Part shown: positions 8,667 to 18,137 of the stretch, in pieces
Layout of the letters: every line of letters begins with the position of its first letter
Position numbering within the stretch: position 1 is the first letter of the stretch
NCBI RefSeq assembly: GCF_004745825.1
Contig: NZ_SRLA01000004.1
Location: forward strand, 186,001 to 250,000
Origin: Hymenobacter fodinae
GTDB lineage: Bacteria; Bacteroidota; Bacteroidia; Cytophagales; Hymenobacteraceae
Direction of reading: 5' to 3'
DNA length: 64,000 nt
The notes under the pieces: generated by a model
Told to the model about the DNA's origin: nothing
The model's input: the letters and a program-made list of their open reading frames with translations, nothing else
The model's database searches: none
Translations under genes and position numbers: made by a program

Positions 8667-9227
8667 TTATAGTTGAGATTGGTAGGGGTTCTTCGAGAAT
8701 TCGGTGCGCAGTTTGCGCAACCGGTAGCTAACCGAGTCGTCGATGAGCCGGTCGCCCACGCGCAGCACGAAGCCACCAATGAGTTCCGGATCAATTTTCT
8801 CGGTAAGCGTGACTTGCTGTAGGCCAGTTTGCTGGCGAACCAGGTTGGTCACGTGCAAGCGAGTGATGGCGTTGAGCGGCGTAGCGGTAGTAACCTCAGC
8901 CAGCTGCACGCCACGCAGCAAATTGTATTGGGTCAGAAACTCAGCACCGATGTACTCTAGGGCGCTTTCACGGTTCTTCTGCGTAATGATGGTAAAGAAC
9001 TTCTCCGTGAGGTTCGATACCTTGCCGCCGAACACGGCGTGCAGAATAGCTAGTTTCTTGTCGTGCTTGACGATGGGGTTGCGCAGCAATAAGCGCAGAT
9101 CCCGGTTCTCACTCAACACTTGGTTGAACAAGTCCATGTCTTGCTTTACTTGCTCCAGCGTACCCTGCTCCTCGGCCAAATCCAGCAGGGATTTGGCATA
9201 GCGGGAGGCAACTCGTAGTTCAGACAT
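8667..9227 (-). CDS. atpH: ATP synthase F1 subunit delta (OSCP)
   Basis: A peripheral stalk subunit (186 residues) linking the crown of F1 to the b dimer. The N-terminal helical domain MSELRVASRYAKSLLDLAEE and the C-terminal strand-rich signature, with EKIDPELIGGFVLRVGDRLI and DDSVSYRLRKL, match the OSCP/delta family. It lies between atpF and atpA in the usual order. The gap towards atpF is occupied by the inverted repeat at 9231-9358. Confidence 0.96.
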   Translation of the reverse strand: MSELRVASRYAKSLLDLAEEQGTLEQVKQDMDLFNQVLSENRDLRLLLRNPIVKHDKKLAILHAVFGGKVSNLTEKFFTIITQKNRESALEYIGAEFLTQYNLLRGVQLAEVTTATPLNAITRLHVTNLVRQQTGLQQVTLTEKIDPELIGGFVLRVGDRLIDDSVSYRLRKLRTEFSKNPYQSQL

Positions 9228-9230
9228 TAA

Positions 9231-9358
9231 TGTAGGGGCTTAGGGTCTTGGGGGCCTAGGGTCTTGGATTGATTGGCCTCGTCGGGAAATCCCGATCAAG
9301 CACCAGAGAGAACTTGATTCTTTAAGAAACAAAGACCCTACATCCCCAAGACCCCAAC
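9231..9358. repeat. Long imperfect inverted repeat of ggggtcttag/ccaagacccc text in the atpF-atpH spacer
   Basis: The left part (9231-9270) reads gggcttagggtcttggggg, then a GGCCTAG heptamer, then ggtcttgg. The right part (9330-9358) reads caaagaccctaca, then ccccaagaccccaacaa, and is largely its reverse complement. The same wording recurs at 63196-63325. The 134-base spacer has no gene. Confidence 0.7.
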
Positions 9359-9361
9359 AAC

Positions 9362-9859
9362 CTAATTCAGTTTTACTTCCTGCAAGTACGAGTCCACGAG
9401 TTGCTGCTGGGCTGGCTGGTCGGCCAGTTCGCGGCGCAGGATGCGCTCGGCAATATCGATGGAGAGCTTGGCGGCGGTGCCTTTCACCTCAGCCAGTGCT
9501 GCATTTTTCTCGTTCTGAATAGCTTCGCGAGCTTGCTCAATCATGCGGGCACCTTCTTCGGTAGCCTTGGTTTTGGCTTGCTCAATCAGCTGATTGGAAA
9601 CAGCGGTGGCTTCTTTCAGAATCCGGTCGCGCTCCATACGGGCTTCGGCCAGCAGTTTTTCGTTGCCAGCTTTCAGCTCCTGCATTTCCAGCTTGGCTTG
9701 GTCAGCCATGCGCAGGGCACCTTCGATAGAGCTTTCACGCTCCTTCAAAGAAGACAAGATGGGCTTCCAGGCAAACGTGCGCAGCAATAGCAGCACAATG
9801 CCGAAAATCACCACTTGCCAGAAAATCAGGCCTAATTCGGGATTTACTATGGGAGGCAT
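9362..9859 (-). CDS. atpF: ATP synthase Fo subunit b
   Basis: The membrane-anchored peripheral stalk (165 residues). One N-terminal transmembrane helix (about residues 8-28, LIFWQVVIFGIVLLLLRTFA) is followed by the conserved KPILSSLKERESSIEGAL and a long charged, heptad-like helix rich in Ala, Glu and Lys to the end. This is the typical b-subunit plan, in which two copies form the stator. The order atpE-atpF-atpH is standard. A 14-bp perfect hairpin and about 150 non-coding bases separate it from atpE. Confidence 0.96.
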   Translation of the reverse strand: MPPIVNPELGLIFWQVVIFGIVLLLLRTFAWKPILSSLKERESSIEGALRMADQAKLEMQELKAGNEKLLAEARMERDRILKEATAVSNQLIEQAKTKATEEGARMIEQAREAIQNEKNAALAEVKGTAAKLSIDIAERILRRELADQPAQQQLVDSYLQEVKLN

Positions 9860-9949
9860 GAGATAGAAGTGAGTAGTGAATACTATTACTCAAAGTGGTG
9901 GCTGAGCAGAGTGGCCTAGGCCTGTACTACTCAGTACCAGAAAGCCAAG

Positions 9950-9993
9950 GCAGCCCGCTGCGCCGTGCGCTGAAGCGACGCGCAGCGGGCTGC
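9950..9993. repeat. Perfect 14-bp hairpin in the atpE-atpF spacer
   Basis: Arm 9950-9963 (gcagcccgctgcgc) is the exact reverse complement of 9980-9993, with a 16-base loop. No T-run follows on the minus strand, so it looks more like an mRNA-stability or processing element, or a partial attenuator, than a full terminator. It sits where an operon would adjust the high c-subunit level. Confidence 0.75.
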
Positions 9994-10012
9994 TCCTGTA
10001 CTATCTCAATGC

Positions 10013-10273
10013 TTACAGATTGAACGAAATCAGCAAGCAAACTACTACTGCGAACAGAGCCAGACCTTCGATCAGAGCCGCTACAATCAGCATGGCAGTT
10101 TGGATTTTGCCTGAAGCCTCCGGCTGACGGCCAATGGCTTCCATAGCCTGACCACCGATACGACCGATGCCCAGACCGGCACCCAAAGCAACCAGACCAG
10201 CACCAATAGCAGCACCGAATACGGCCAGACCAGCGGAATTAGTAATGGCCTGCAACAACAGAGAAAGAAGCAT
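10013..10273 (-). CDS. atpE: ATP synthase Fo subunit c
   Basis: The proteolipid of the rotor ring (86 residues): two transmembrane helices joined by the polar loop GRQPEASGKIQ. The ion-carrying carboxylate is Glu69 in AALIEGLALFAVV. The first helix has the Gly-rich GAAIGAGLVALGAGLGIG packing motif. I do not see the Gln and Ser/Thr ligand set typical of Na+-binding rings, so proton coupling is likely. It lies between atpB and atpF, with a strong hairpin downstream that may set its expression relative to the other subunits. Confidence 0.97.
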   Translation of the reverse strand: MLLSLLLQAITNSAGLAVFGAAIGAGLVALGAGLGIGRIGGQAMEAIGRQPEASGKIQTAMLIVAALIEGLALFAVVVCLLISFNL

Positions 10274-10326
10274 AAAACAAAGGTTTGGGGAAGTGAAAAA
10301 CGAAAAAATCAGGAGGGGAAAACTAC

Positions 10327-11382
10327 TTAGTGAGCAGCGTGGGCGTTATCTGCACCGTCGCCACCACCCATTTGGTAATCAGCATCATGGTGCTCTTCAA
10401 CTGCGCCACCAATGTACATGGCCGTGAGGAGCGTGAAGATGTAGGCCTGTAGGATAGCTACCAGCAGCTCCAGCATGTTGATGAACAAGCCAAAGGCAAT
10501 AGACACTGGGCTAACGGCTACACTTTTGAAAATGAAGATGAGCGAGATAAAGCTCAGAATTACAATGTGCCCCGCCGTGATGTTGGCGAACAGACGAACC
10601 ATCAAGGAGAACGGCTTTACAAAGATGCCGATAACCTCCACGGGAATCATGATGGGCAACAAAGCCTTCGGTACGCCCGGCGTAGCGAAGATGTGGTGCC
10701 AGTAATTTTTGTTGGAGCTGAACAACGTTACGAGCAGCGTGATAATGGCCATGGTGAGCGTCACAGCAATGTTGCCGGTGAGGTTAGCAGCGCCGGGTAG
10801 CAGGCCCAACAGGTTATTGAACCAGATAAAGAAGAACACCGTCAGCAAGTAAGGCATATAGCGCTCATACTTCGGGCCGATAGACTTCTTGGCAACCTCG
10901 TCACGGATGAACACAATAAGAGGCTCGAAGAAAGACTGAATACCGCGAGGAGCACCAGTGCCACGCTTGGCATAGCCACGAGCTACTGCCGTGAATACTA
11001 GCAGCAGAATAGCTGCGCTCAGCATCAGTGATGCAACGTTCTTGGTAATAGAGAAGTCATATACCTTGCTGCCATCTTCAGCTTCCAAGTGCTCATGCTC
11101 CAGCTTCAGGCCATCGTACACCTTGCCTTCAGCCAGATTACGCGATGAGAACACGGACAAACCTTTGCCGGGGCGGAAGGCAATAATGGGCAGGTACGTG
11201 GTGAAATGATCGTTGTCTGTGGAGAACCAGTGCCACTCGTGCGAGTCACCAATGTGGTGCAAAATCATGTCGCCGGGACGGAACTCCTCCGTCTTGGCAC
11301 CCTCCGCATTAGCGGAGCCATGCTCTTGAGCAAAAACGGGAAGCGAAAGAATGCAAAAGAGAGCTATCAGTAAACGCTTCAT
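10327..11382 (-). CDS. atpB: ATP synthase Fo subunit a, Bacteroidota type with signal-like N-terminus
   Basis: The stator channel subunit (351 residues). The essential Arg263 is in SLMVRLFANITAGH and faces the c-ring carboxylate. The C-terminal membrane part has the expected helices. The first ~18 residues (MKRLLIALFCILSLPVFAQ) look like a cleavable signal peptide. They precede about 90 hydrophilic residues rich in His and Glu before the first channel helix, an extension known in Bacteroidota a-subunits. The C-terminus is His/Asp-rich. It is preceded by two small membrane-protein genes that resemble assembly factors. Confidence 0.95.
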   Translation of the reverse strand: MKRLLIALFCILSLPVFAQEHGSANAEGAKTEEFRPGDMILHHIGDSHEWHWFSTDNDHFTTYLPIIAFRPGKGLSVFSSRNLAEGKVYDGLKLEHEHLEAEDGSKVYDFSITKNVASLMLSAAILLLVFTAVARGYAKRGTGAPRGIQSFFEPLIVFIRDEVAKKSIGPKYERYMPYLLTVFFFIWFNNLLGLLPGAANLTGNIAVTLTMAIITLLVTLFSSNKNYWHHIFATPGVPKALLPIMIPVEVIGIFVKPFSLMVRLFANITAGHIVILSFISLIFIFKSVAVSPVSIAFGLFINMLELLVAILQAYIFTLLTAMYIGGAVEEHHDADYQMGGGDGADNAHAAH

Positions 11383-11415
11383 TCAGTGGGATTTAGGATG
11401 CACTTCACAAAAAAC

Positions 11416-11823
11416 TCATTTTGTGGTTTCACCCGGTTTTGAAAACGGGCGCAAGTTACTCAGAACAGCCCACACTTCAAACCCAGCAAAGAGAAAATAC
11501 AGGATGAAGAAGCTCCCTAGGAACGCCCAGCGAGCGTCGCCTTCTTTTCCACCGCCCTTAAAAAGGTATACTAGCACTAAAACCAGTGATAAAAGTAACC
11601 TCACGACCATCGTGCCGAAGTAGGCCACTAAAAAATTATCAGGGTTGGCCTGCACCAGCTTTGCCGTTATCCGGTAGGTCACGAATGTGAGGATAGCGAA
11701 GAAGCCGAACGTGTAGGGCGTAAAGGGATGAATAATGCGCGACCCGAATTGGCTGTACAGTGCATACAGCACAAACCCGATGAGCAGGCAGAAAATTAGA
11801 TAGGAGCGGAGAAATGCTTTCAC
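11416..11823 (-). CDS. Small membrane protein of the ATP synthase operon, AtpI-like
   Basis: A 135-residue protein with four predicted transmembrane segments: about residues 5-22, 33-52, 63-86 and 97-118. No motif identifies its function. Position and topology match the AtpI-like or uncharacterised second small gene that often precedes atpB and is thought to help c-ring or Fo assembly. It lies 9 bases after the AtpZ stop and 33 bases before the atpB start, so it is in the operon. The functional link is inferred from context only. Confidence 0.75.
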   Translation of the reverse strand: MKAFLRSYLIFCLLIGFVLYALYSQFGSRIIHPFTPYTFGFFAILTFVTYRITAKLVQANPDNFLVAYFGTMVVRLLLSLVLVLVYLFKGGGKEGDARWAFLGSFFILYFLFAGFEVWAVLSNLRPFSKPGETTK

Positions 11824-11832
11824 GGAGTGGAG

Positions 11833-12084
11833 CTATTGGTCGTTTGTGACAGAGCGAATCACATTATATAAGGCAGCAAACAGGCCTAGCAGCATCAGAC
11901 CTATTGTGAACCAGGGTGTTTTGGTATGAAAATGCCCATCAAGCCAATACCCTGCCCACGTGCTTAGGCCAATGGTAGCCAGCATTTGGATTCCGATGCC
12001 GGAATATCGGGCGAAACTGCGGAGCCGGTCAGACGAGGAGTCGGTCTCGGTGGGCTTGTGAGGTTCAGGGGTGGGAGTAGGCAT
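11833..12084 (-). CDS. atpZ: AtpZ/AtpI family protein
   Basis: A first-gene product of the ATP synthase operon (83 residues) with two transmembrane helices. The family signature YSGIGIQMLATIGLSTWAGY then WLDGHF lies near residue 27, and the second helix is WFTIGLMLLGLFAALYNVIR. The N-terminal 24 residues are Pro/Thr/Ser-rich and likely disordered. AtpZ/AtpI proteins are linked to Fo assembly and, in some species, Mg2+ or Ca2+ transport. A perfect TATTTTTG box at 12111-12118 is a good candidate for the operon promoter. Confidence 0.88.
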   Translation of the reverse strand: MPTPTPEPHKPTETDSSSDRLRSFARYSGIGIQMLATIGLSTWAGYWLDGHFHTKTPWFTIGLMLLGLFAALYNVIRSVTNDQ

Positions 12085-12110
12085 GGCGAAGAACTACCAA
12101 ATGGGGGAAG

Positions 12111-12118
12111 CAAAAATA
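12111..12118 (-). promoter_or_regulatory. -7 promoter box of the atp operon
   Basis: Minus-strand TATTTTTG fits TAnnTTTG and lies 27 bases before the atpZ start. No TTG is at the ideal upstream spacing. The divergent sprE/porW gene starts about 200 bases away. Confidence 0.5.
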
Positions 12119-12330
12119 CGAGGATGCGTGCAGGTAGTTGGTGCATCTGCTCTAGGCCACTACTACAACCCGGAAAAATCTGAAAATCTGCGACCAACAA
12201 TGGTCAGGAATTAATGCCGTAATTTTACCCGTAGTGCCGCGTTACTGGAAAGAATGCCACTACCCCGAACGAACTGGGGCAGGTGGCGCGTTTTCCGTTT
12301 GCTCTCCCTCCCGAGCCTTTAAGCTGCCTT

Positions 12331-15300
12331 GTGACGAACCCGACGACTTTTTCGCTTCTCCGTCTTTTCTCCGCTCCCACTGCGGCCCTGCTGTTGCTGG
12401 CGGGCGTGGTGGGCTGTTCCTCCGAGCGTCGCTCTTTAGTAGGACACGCTTACGACAACGTAGTGGCCCGCGACAATGCCTATTTCTTGGCTCGCGAAAA
12501 AATGCGCGCTACGGAATATGCCTTATATAAAGCTCGCGTCAACGACTACAATCGGGTGCTGCCGCTCTTCCCCACTCTCAATGAAGCCACCGTGGGACGG
12601 ATTGCGGCAGATATGGAAGATATTATCAAGAAGTCGTCGTTGCCGATCCAGCACCGCCCAGGTTCTGATTGGACCGATGACAGCTACATACTAGTAGGCA
12701 AGGCTCGCTTCTATAAGGCAGAGTATGAAGACGCGGCCAAGACGTTCAAATACATTAATACTACTAGCATCGACCCCAATGTCCGCCATGAGGCCCTTAT
12801 TTGGCTGATGCGTACTTTCTTGGCCACGAAGGAGCTGGAAAGCGCCTCGGCGGTGTCCAGTATTCTGGATAAGGAACAGGGCACGCCTCTAAACGCGCGC
12901 GAGTTGTTTCTGACCCGGGCCGAATACTACTTGCTCACCGGCGACCAGCCCAAAGCCATAGAACAATTGGAGCGGGCCATACCGCTCATTACGCCTAAGA
13001 ATGAGCAGTCGCGTACCCGATACATCTTGGCGCAGCTGTACCAAGCTCAGGGCGATGATAAGAAAGCGTATGCCGAGCTGAATCAGATTCTAAAGAAGAA
13101 CCCGCCCTACGAGCTAGACTTTTTTAGCAAGCTTATGCTAGGCCAGGTATCTGACCTGAACCAGAACGATCGGACACGGCTAGACAAGTACTTCACCAAG
13201 CTGCTCAAGGATACCAAGAACAAGGAGTACCAGGACAAAATCTATTACGAGATGGCGCGGCTAAACTACCGGCAGCAGCGCTACCCAGAGGCGTTGGCGC
13301 TGCTGGAAAAGTCGGCCCGCACGCCTACTCCTAACCGCACGCAGAAACCCTACACTTATTTACTAGCAGGACGCATCTACTACGAGAACCTGCAGCGGTA
13401 CCGATTAGCGGCAGCCTACTACGATAGTACTGTGCAGGCCATGCCCAAGGAAGCCCCGGAGTATGCAGCTATATCGGAGCGTGCGGCTACGCTGAAAGAT
13501 TTTGCTCAGCAAATCAGCATCATTGAGACCCAAGACAGTTTGCAGGCGTTGGCCCGTTTAGATACAGCTACCCTTCGGACGCGCTTAGTGGCCTACGCCC
13601 AAGCTGAACTAGATGCTAAGCGCAAAGCAGAGGATGCGCTGGCTGCCCGACAGGCACAGGAAGCCCAACGCGACTTGCAAACCTCAACGGGCGTCAGCAC
13701 CGCCCGCGACGGTCAACCTAATATCGACCCCATGGCCTTTACCGATATGAGCACTGGGGCTAAATGGTATTTTGATAACCCCACGGCCCTGAGCACGGCG
13801 CGCAGTGAGTTTATCCGCAAGTGGGGCGACCGTCCGCTACAGGACAATTGGCGTTTTGTGACGCAAGCCAGCAACTCCGCAGTTACTCAGCAGGGCGGTA
13901 ACGTGCCCGTATCCATTGCTGGAGCTGGCAATACCAGTGTCAATGCCCCTGGCTTAGACGCGCCGGTGGGCGCCGCAAGTGGCGCCGATCAGGCGGCTGC
14001 GCTGGTGGCTAGTTATCGGCAGAACATTCCGCTCACTGAAGTGCAAATGCAGGCGTCTCAGGCGCAGGTGCAGGAAGCACTTTACCAATTAGGTGGGATT
14101 TATAATCAGCAGTTGCGAGAACCCATTCCAGCTGTGGAAACATATGAAAAGCTGCTGGCCCGCTTTCCTAAAGGCGCCCATACTGCCGAGACGCTGTACA
14201 TTCTCTACCTGATTCATAAAAACCAGAATCAGTTGGATAAGGCCGAAGGCTACGCTGAACGGTTACGCCAAGCCTATCCAAATTCCTCCTACGCCCGCCT
14301 AGTGGCCGACCCAGAGTATCTGCGTCGTACTTCTATTGTTAATGCGCAAGTGAGCGTGCTAGTCGACTCGGCATTCACGTTTTACAAGAAGCAGGAGTTC
14401 ACAAAGGCCTCAGCCGTATTAACCCGTGCTAAGAAGCAGTACCCGGAAAACGACCTCAACGACCGGGTAGCATTTCTTAACACGCTTCTCGCCATCCGTA
14501 CCCAGCCGCCCGCTACGGCAAAGGCCGCAGTAGAGAAGTTTTCCAAGGATTATCCGGAGAGTTCCTTGGCTCCTCAGGCAGCCACACTCATGGCGGTGTA
14601 CAAAGACTACGAGGCGGGGAAAATAACGGGGGCACTTGCCTCTATGGATAAACCAGTGGTTTCTGCTTTCAAGCCCGGAGAAGTAGAGAACCGGATGCGT
14701 ATTTACTACGCCGAAAATGAGTCGCCGGCTTTGCCCAAAGTATCAACCCCGGCTGCGCCCGCTGTGTCTACTCCGCTCCCTACGCCGGGCAGTGCACCAG
14801 CCAGTAGCCCCTCCCGGCCGGGTGCTGTTACAACCAGCAAGGCAGTTCCCGACGTAACACCTGCACCAGCTAGCCCAGCTTCTGAGCCCGCAACCGTTCC
14901 CTCAGAAACCGCTCCGACTTCCGCTCCGGCTGTGACAGCGTCGCCAGTGGATCCCGCTAAGGCTGCTCGTATGGCAGCTGCGCAGGCCAGAGCCCGGGGC
15001 AAGAAGGTACCAGCTGCAGCCAAAACACCTAACACCCCAGCTCCCGCTGACGCTACTCCGTCCCCTACTACACCGGCTACTCCCACACCTTCGCCAACCA
15101 CTCCTCAGCCATCAACCAGCGCCCCCACTCCGGTGACTCCAGCACCTGCTGCTCCGGCGGCCACACCAAGTAAACCAGTTACTCCTTATAAAGCCGAGCA
15201 GACCACTGCGCACGTCGTTGCGTTGGTGTTCCCGAAAGGAGCCGCACCTCTGCAAGAGCTACCCAACCAATTAGGTACCTATAACACGCGCTACTTTAAG

Positions 15301-15549
15301 GTTAACAACCTACAAGTAGCGCAACAAGGCCTAGGAGACGCGCAGGAAATGGTGCTGATTCAGAGTCTGCCGAATGCGAAAGTGGCGCAGAGTTACGCCA
15401 CTAAACTTCGGGGTCCTCAGTCGCCCCTGAGTAAGCTGCGCGGGGCGGGTTACCAAACGCTTGTAATCAGTATTGATAACTTGCCGCTCCTTTTACAAAC
15501 CAAGGACCTGGACGAATATCAGCGCTTCTTCCAGCAGAATTACCGATAA
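12331..15549 (+). CDS. porW: SprE/PorW-type T9SS lipoprotein with TPR repeats
   Basis: A large outer-membrane-associated lipoprotein (1,072 residues from this start) of the type required for gliding and type IX secretion. It links the PorK/N ring to the translocon. From the GTG at 12331 there is a short signal ending in a lipobox, LAGVVGC. Then comes a long array of TPR-like helical pairs (such as TPLNARELFLTRAEYYLLTG and YQAQGDDKKAYAEL). A Pro/Ala/Thr/Ser-rich linker follows (roughly residues 810-950). The C-terminal domain, AHVVALVFPKGAAPLQELP to the end, is frequent in Bacteroidota secretion proteins. An upstream GTG at 12283 would put 16 extra residues before the signal and is less likely. 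SprE/PorW identity rests on architecture and C-terminal motifs. Confidence 0.8.
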   Translation: MTNPTTFSLLRLFSAPTAALLLLAGVVGCSSERRSLVGHAYDNVVARDNAYFLAREKMRATEYALYKARVNDYNRVLPLFPTLNEATVGRIAADMEDIIKKSSLPIQHRPGSDWTDDSYILVGKARFYKAEYEDAAKTFKYINTTSIDPNVRHEALIWLMRTFLATKELESASAVSSILDKEQGTPLNARELFLTRAEYYLLTGDQPKAIEQLERAIPLITPKNEQSRTRYILAQLYQAQGDDKKAYAELNQILKKNPPYELDFFSKLMLGQVSDLNQNDRTRLDKYFTKLLKDTKNKEYQDKIYYEMARLNYRQQRYPEALALLEKSARTPTPNRTQKPYTYLLAGRIYYENLQRYRLAAAYYDSTVQAMPKEAPEYAAISERAATLKDFAQQISIIETQDSLQALARLDTATLRTRLVAYAQAELDAKRKAEDALAARQAQEAQRDLQTSTGVSTARDGQPNIDPMAFTDMSTGAKWYFDNPTALSTARSEFIRKWGDRPLQDNWRFVTQASNSAVTQQGGNVPVSIAGAGNTSVNAPGLDAPVGAASGADQAAALVASYRQNIPLTEVQMQASQAQVQEALYQLGGIYNQQLREPIPAVETYEKLLARFPKGAHTAETLYILYLIHKNQNQLDKAEGYAERLRQAYPNSSYARLVADPEYLRRTSIVNAQVSVLVDSAFTFYKKQEFTKASAVLTRAKKQYPENDLNDRVAFLNTLLAIRTQPPATAKAAVEKFSKDYPESSLAPQAATLMAVYKDYEAGKITGALASMDKPVVSAFKPGEVENRMRIYYAENESPALPKVSTPAAPAVSTPLPTPGSAPASSPSRPGAVTTSKAVPDVTPAPASPASEPATVPSETAPTSAPAVTASPVDPAKAARMAAAQARARGKKVPAAAKTPNTPAPADATPSPTTPATPTPSPTTPQPSTSAPTPVTPAPAAPAATPSKPVTPYKAEQTTAHVVALVFPKGAAPLQELPNQLGTYNTRYFKVNNLQVAQQGLGDAQEMVLIQSLPNAKVAQSYATKLRGPQSPLSKLRGAGYQTLVISIDNLPLLLQTKDLDEYQRFFQQNYR

Positions 15550-15642
15550 CCTACGCGTGCAGCAGAACTGTAGTGGCCTAGCGCCCGGCAGTTCACCGGC
15601 CTATCCGATTCTGTCACGCATTCATCACCACGTATTGCACCA

Positions 15643-17988
15643 ATGGCTTACCCCGCCACTAAGAAAGCTAAATCAACTGCCCGCAAGCCTAATTCCAGCG
15701 GCCGTTTTACGGGCATTACCCGCACCTTCTGGGTGTTGTTCGGCGCCGGTTTCCTGGGGCTGATTCTGTATGTATTAGCCGTTAGTGTCAACTTCCTCAA
15801 TCTGTTTGGGCGCATGCCCAACCTGAAAACCCTTGAGAACCCTAAGAGCGAGTTAGCCTCTGAAATTTACTCGGCCGATGGGGTCCTGATGGGTAAGTAC
15901 TTCCACGAAAACCGCACCCCTGCTGAGTACGAAGAGCTGCCCCAGCATCTCATTGATGCTCTCATAGCCACTGAAGATGCCCGCTTTGAGGAGCACTCTG
16001 GCATTGACTTGAAGGGTCTGGGGCGTGCTGCCATGGGTATTGTAACGTTCCGGAAAAGCGGCGGTGCTTCTACTCTTACGCAGCAGGTAGCCAAAATGCT
16101 CTTCCGCACGCGGGAAGATCTAAACGACGGCGTCTTGAATGATGTACCTGGCCTACGCATGATCATCATCAAGACCAAGGAATGGATCATGGCCGTGCGA
16201 CTGGAACGCAACTATACCAAGCGCGAAATTCTGCGCATGTATCTTAACACTGCCGAATATGGGTCTAATGCTTTTGGCATTACGGTAGCATCCAAAACCT
16301 TCTTTAATAAGAAACCTGCTAACCTGAAGTTGGAAGAGGCAGCCCTGCTGGTGGGAGTGGTAAATGGCCCTTCCTGGTTCAATCCCGTCCGCAACCCCGA
16401 GCGCTCCAAGCGTCGGCGCGACTGGGTGTTGAGCCAGATGAACAAGTATCACTATATCGACGAGCCTACTTACCAAAAGGCCGTAGCTAGGCCTATCGCC
16501 CTCGATTATAAAGTAGAAAATCAAAACGAGGGCATTGCGCCTTACTTCCGGGTGGAGGTCAGCAAAATGCTGAAAGCGTGGGCCAAGGAAACTGACCACG
16601 ACCTATACGCCGACGGTTTAAAGATTTACACCACCATCGACTCGCGCATGCAGAAGTATGCCGAAGGAGCTGTAGCCGAGCACATGAAGCTCCAGCAAAA
16701 ATGGTTTGACCAACAGTGGAAGGGACAGCAACCGTGGCGTGACGAAAATGGCAAAGTGATTCCCAATTTTCTGAGCTCCAGCATCCAGCGTACTGAGCGA
16801 TATAAGTCCTTATTTAACCGCTACGAGGGCAACAAGGACTCCATCAAGTACTACCTGAATAAGAAGTACAAGATGAAGGTATTTACATGGCAAGGAGGCG
16901 AGAAGGAGGTCCTTATGTCGCCAATGGACTCCCTCGCCTACTACAAGCGCATTCTGCACTCAGGCTTTATGGCTATGAACCCACTAAATGGGCAAGTAAA
17001 AGCCTGGGTTGGCGGCATCAATTTCAAGTACATCAAGTACGACCACGTGAAGCAGGGCAAACGCCAGCCGGGCTCTACATTTAAGCCGTTTGTGTATGTG
17101 GCGGCCATCGACCAGGGCTACTCTCCCTGCTATCAGCGCCCCGATGTACCTACCACCTTCCCTGCGGAGCGGGGTCGGCCAGCCTACACGCCCAAAAACT
17201 TTGAGGGAAGCTATTCTGGCCGCTCATTCACGCTACGCCAAGCGTTGGCCCGCTCCATGAACTCTATCACAGCGTGGCTGGTGCAGAAGCTAGAGCCCGA
17301 AACCATTGTGAGCTACGCCAAGCGGCTGGGTATTACGTCTCCCATTGAAGCCGTACCAGCGGTAGGATTTGGCTCTTCTGACGTGAGCATCTATGAACTG
17401 GCCGGCGCCTATAGCACCTTCGTAAACAAGGGTGTATGGACGTCTCCACTGATGGTCACGCGCATCGAGGATAAGAATGGCAACGTATTGCGCGACTTCA
17501 TGCCCCAAACCCGGGAGGCTCTGAGTGAGGAAACCGCCTATCTGATGACCTATATGCTGCGCGGTGCTACTGAGGAGCAAGGCGGCACGTCTATCATCTT
17601 GAAGAACGGTTTTAAGTTTCCGTATGAAATGGGAGCCAAAACTGGTACCACCAGCAATTACTCCGATGGGTGGTTTATGGGCCTGACGCCCGATCTGGTG
17701 TGCGGTATGTGGGTAGGTGGTGAGGACCGTAGCGTGCACTTCCGCACGGGAGCTTATGGCCAAGGCTCGCGCTTAGCGCTGCCCATCTACGGCTTATTTA
17801 TGCGAAAGGTGTATGCCGACAAAAGCATTGGCATTAATACGGGCCCCTTCCCGAAACCAGAGAAGCCGCTCAGCATTGAAATAGATTGTTCCCGCTACTA
17901 CGGAGGATCTGCTCAGCGTGATACTATTCCCTACGACCAGAAGCTCAACCAAGTAGATCTGAATGACCTAAAAGACCAGGACATTTAA
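15643..17988 (+). CDS. mrcA: Class A penicillin-binding protein (PBP1A-type)
   Basis: A bifunctional peptidoglycan glycosyltransferase/transpeptidase (781 residues), anchored by one N-terminal helix (about residues 25-50) and acting in the periplasm. The GT51 domain shows ATEDARFEEHSGID with the catalytic Glu, then KSGGASTLTQQVAK, then IKTKEWIMAVRLE and YTKREILRMYLN. The transpeptidase domain has SxxK in QPGSTFKPFVY (acyl-serine), SxN in RSMNSITAW and KTG in GAKTGTTSNYSDGWFMG. It lies 93 bases after the SprE/PorW gene and ends at a strong terminator. The name mrcA/ponA is by class; orthology was not tested. Confidence 0.95.
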   Translation: MAYPATKKAKSTARKPNSSGRFTGITRTFWVLFGAGFLGLILYVLAVSVNFLNLFGRMPNLKTLENPKSELASEIYSADGVLMGKYFHENRTPAEYEELPQHLIDALIATEDARFEEHSGIDLKGLGRAAMGIVTFRKSGGASTLTQQVAKMLFRTREDLNDGVLNDVPGLRMIIIKTKEWIMAVRLERNYTKREILRMYLNTAEYGSNAFGITVASKTFFNKKPANLKLEEAALLVGVVNGPSWFNPVRNPERSKRRRDWVLSQMNKYHYIDEPTYQKAVARPIALDYKVENQNEGIAPYFRVEVSKMLKAWAKETDHDLYADGLKIYTTIDSRMQKYAEGAVAEHMKLQQKWFDQQWKGQQPWRDENGKVIPNFLSSSIQRTERYKSLFNRYEGNKDSIKYYLNKKYKMKVFTWQGGEKEVLMSPMDSLAYYKRILHSGFMAMNPLNGQVKAWVGGINFKYIKYDHVKQGKRQPGSTFKPFVYVAAIDQGYSPCYQRPDVPTTFPAERGRPAYTPKNFEGSYSGRSFTLRQALARSMNSITAWLVQKLEPETIVSYAKRLGITSPIEAVPAVGFGSSDVSIYELAGAYSTFVNKGVWTSPLMVTRIEDKNGNVLRDFMPQTREALSEETAYLMTYMLRGATEEQGGTSIILKNGFKFPYEMGAKTGTTSNYSDGWFMGLTPDLVCGMWVGGEDRSVHFRTGAYGQGSRLALPIYGLFMRKVYADKSIGINTGPFPKPEKPLSIEIDCSRYYGGSAQRDTIPYDQKLNQVDLNDLKDQDI

Positions 17989-18013
17989 TTCGATTTGTTG
18001 GCGCAAATTCAGG

Positions 18014-18050
18014 GTGGCAGGTGTTTTTCACCTGCCACTTTTTTGTTTTT
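18014..18050 (+). terminator. Rho-independent terminator after the PBP gene
   Basis: A perfect 10-bp stem (18014-18023 gtggcaggtg with 18029-18038) has a TTTTT loop and is followed by TTTTTTGTTTTT. Confidence 0.95.
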
Positions 18051-18137
18051 GTTGAGTGTATTTCACTCACCATAGTGGCCTAGCCGAACAAAAGGCGCGT
18101 AACTGAGTACTCAGACAACACTCCCGATTCAAGCATA

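Noticed and set aside
18103..18114. 12-base palindrome CTGAGTACTCAG upstream of uvrC as an SOS operator
   Set aside because: About fifteen perfect 12-base palindromes are expected by chance in 64 kb, and Bacteroidota SOS control is not known to use this sequence.
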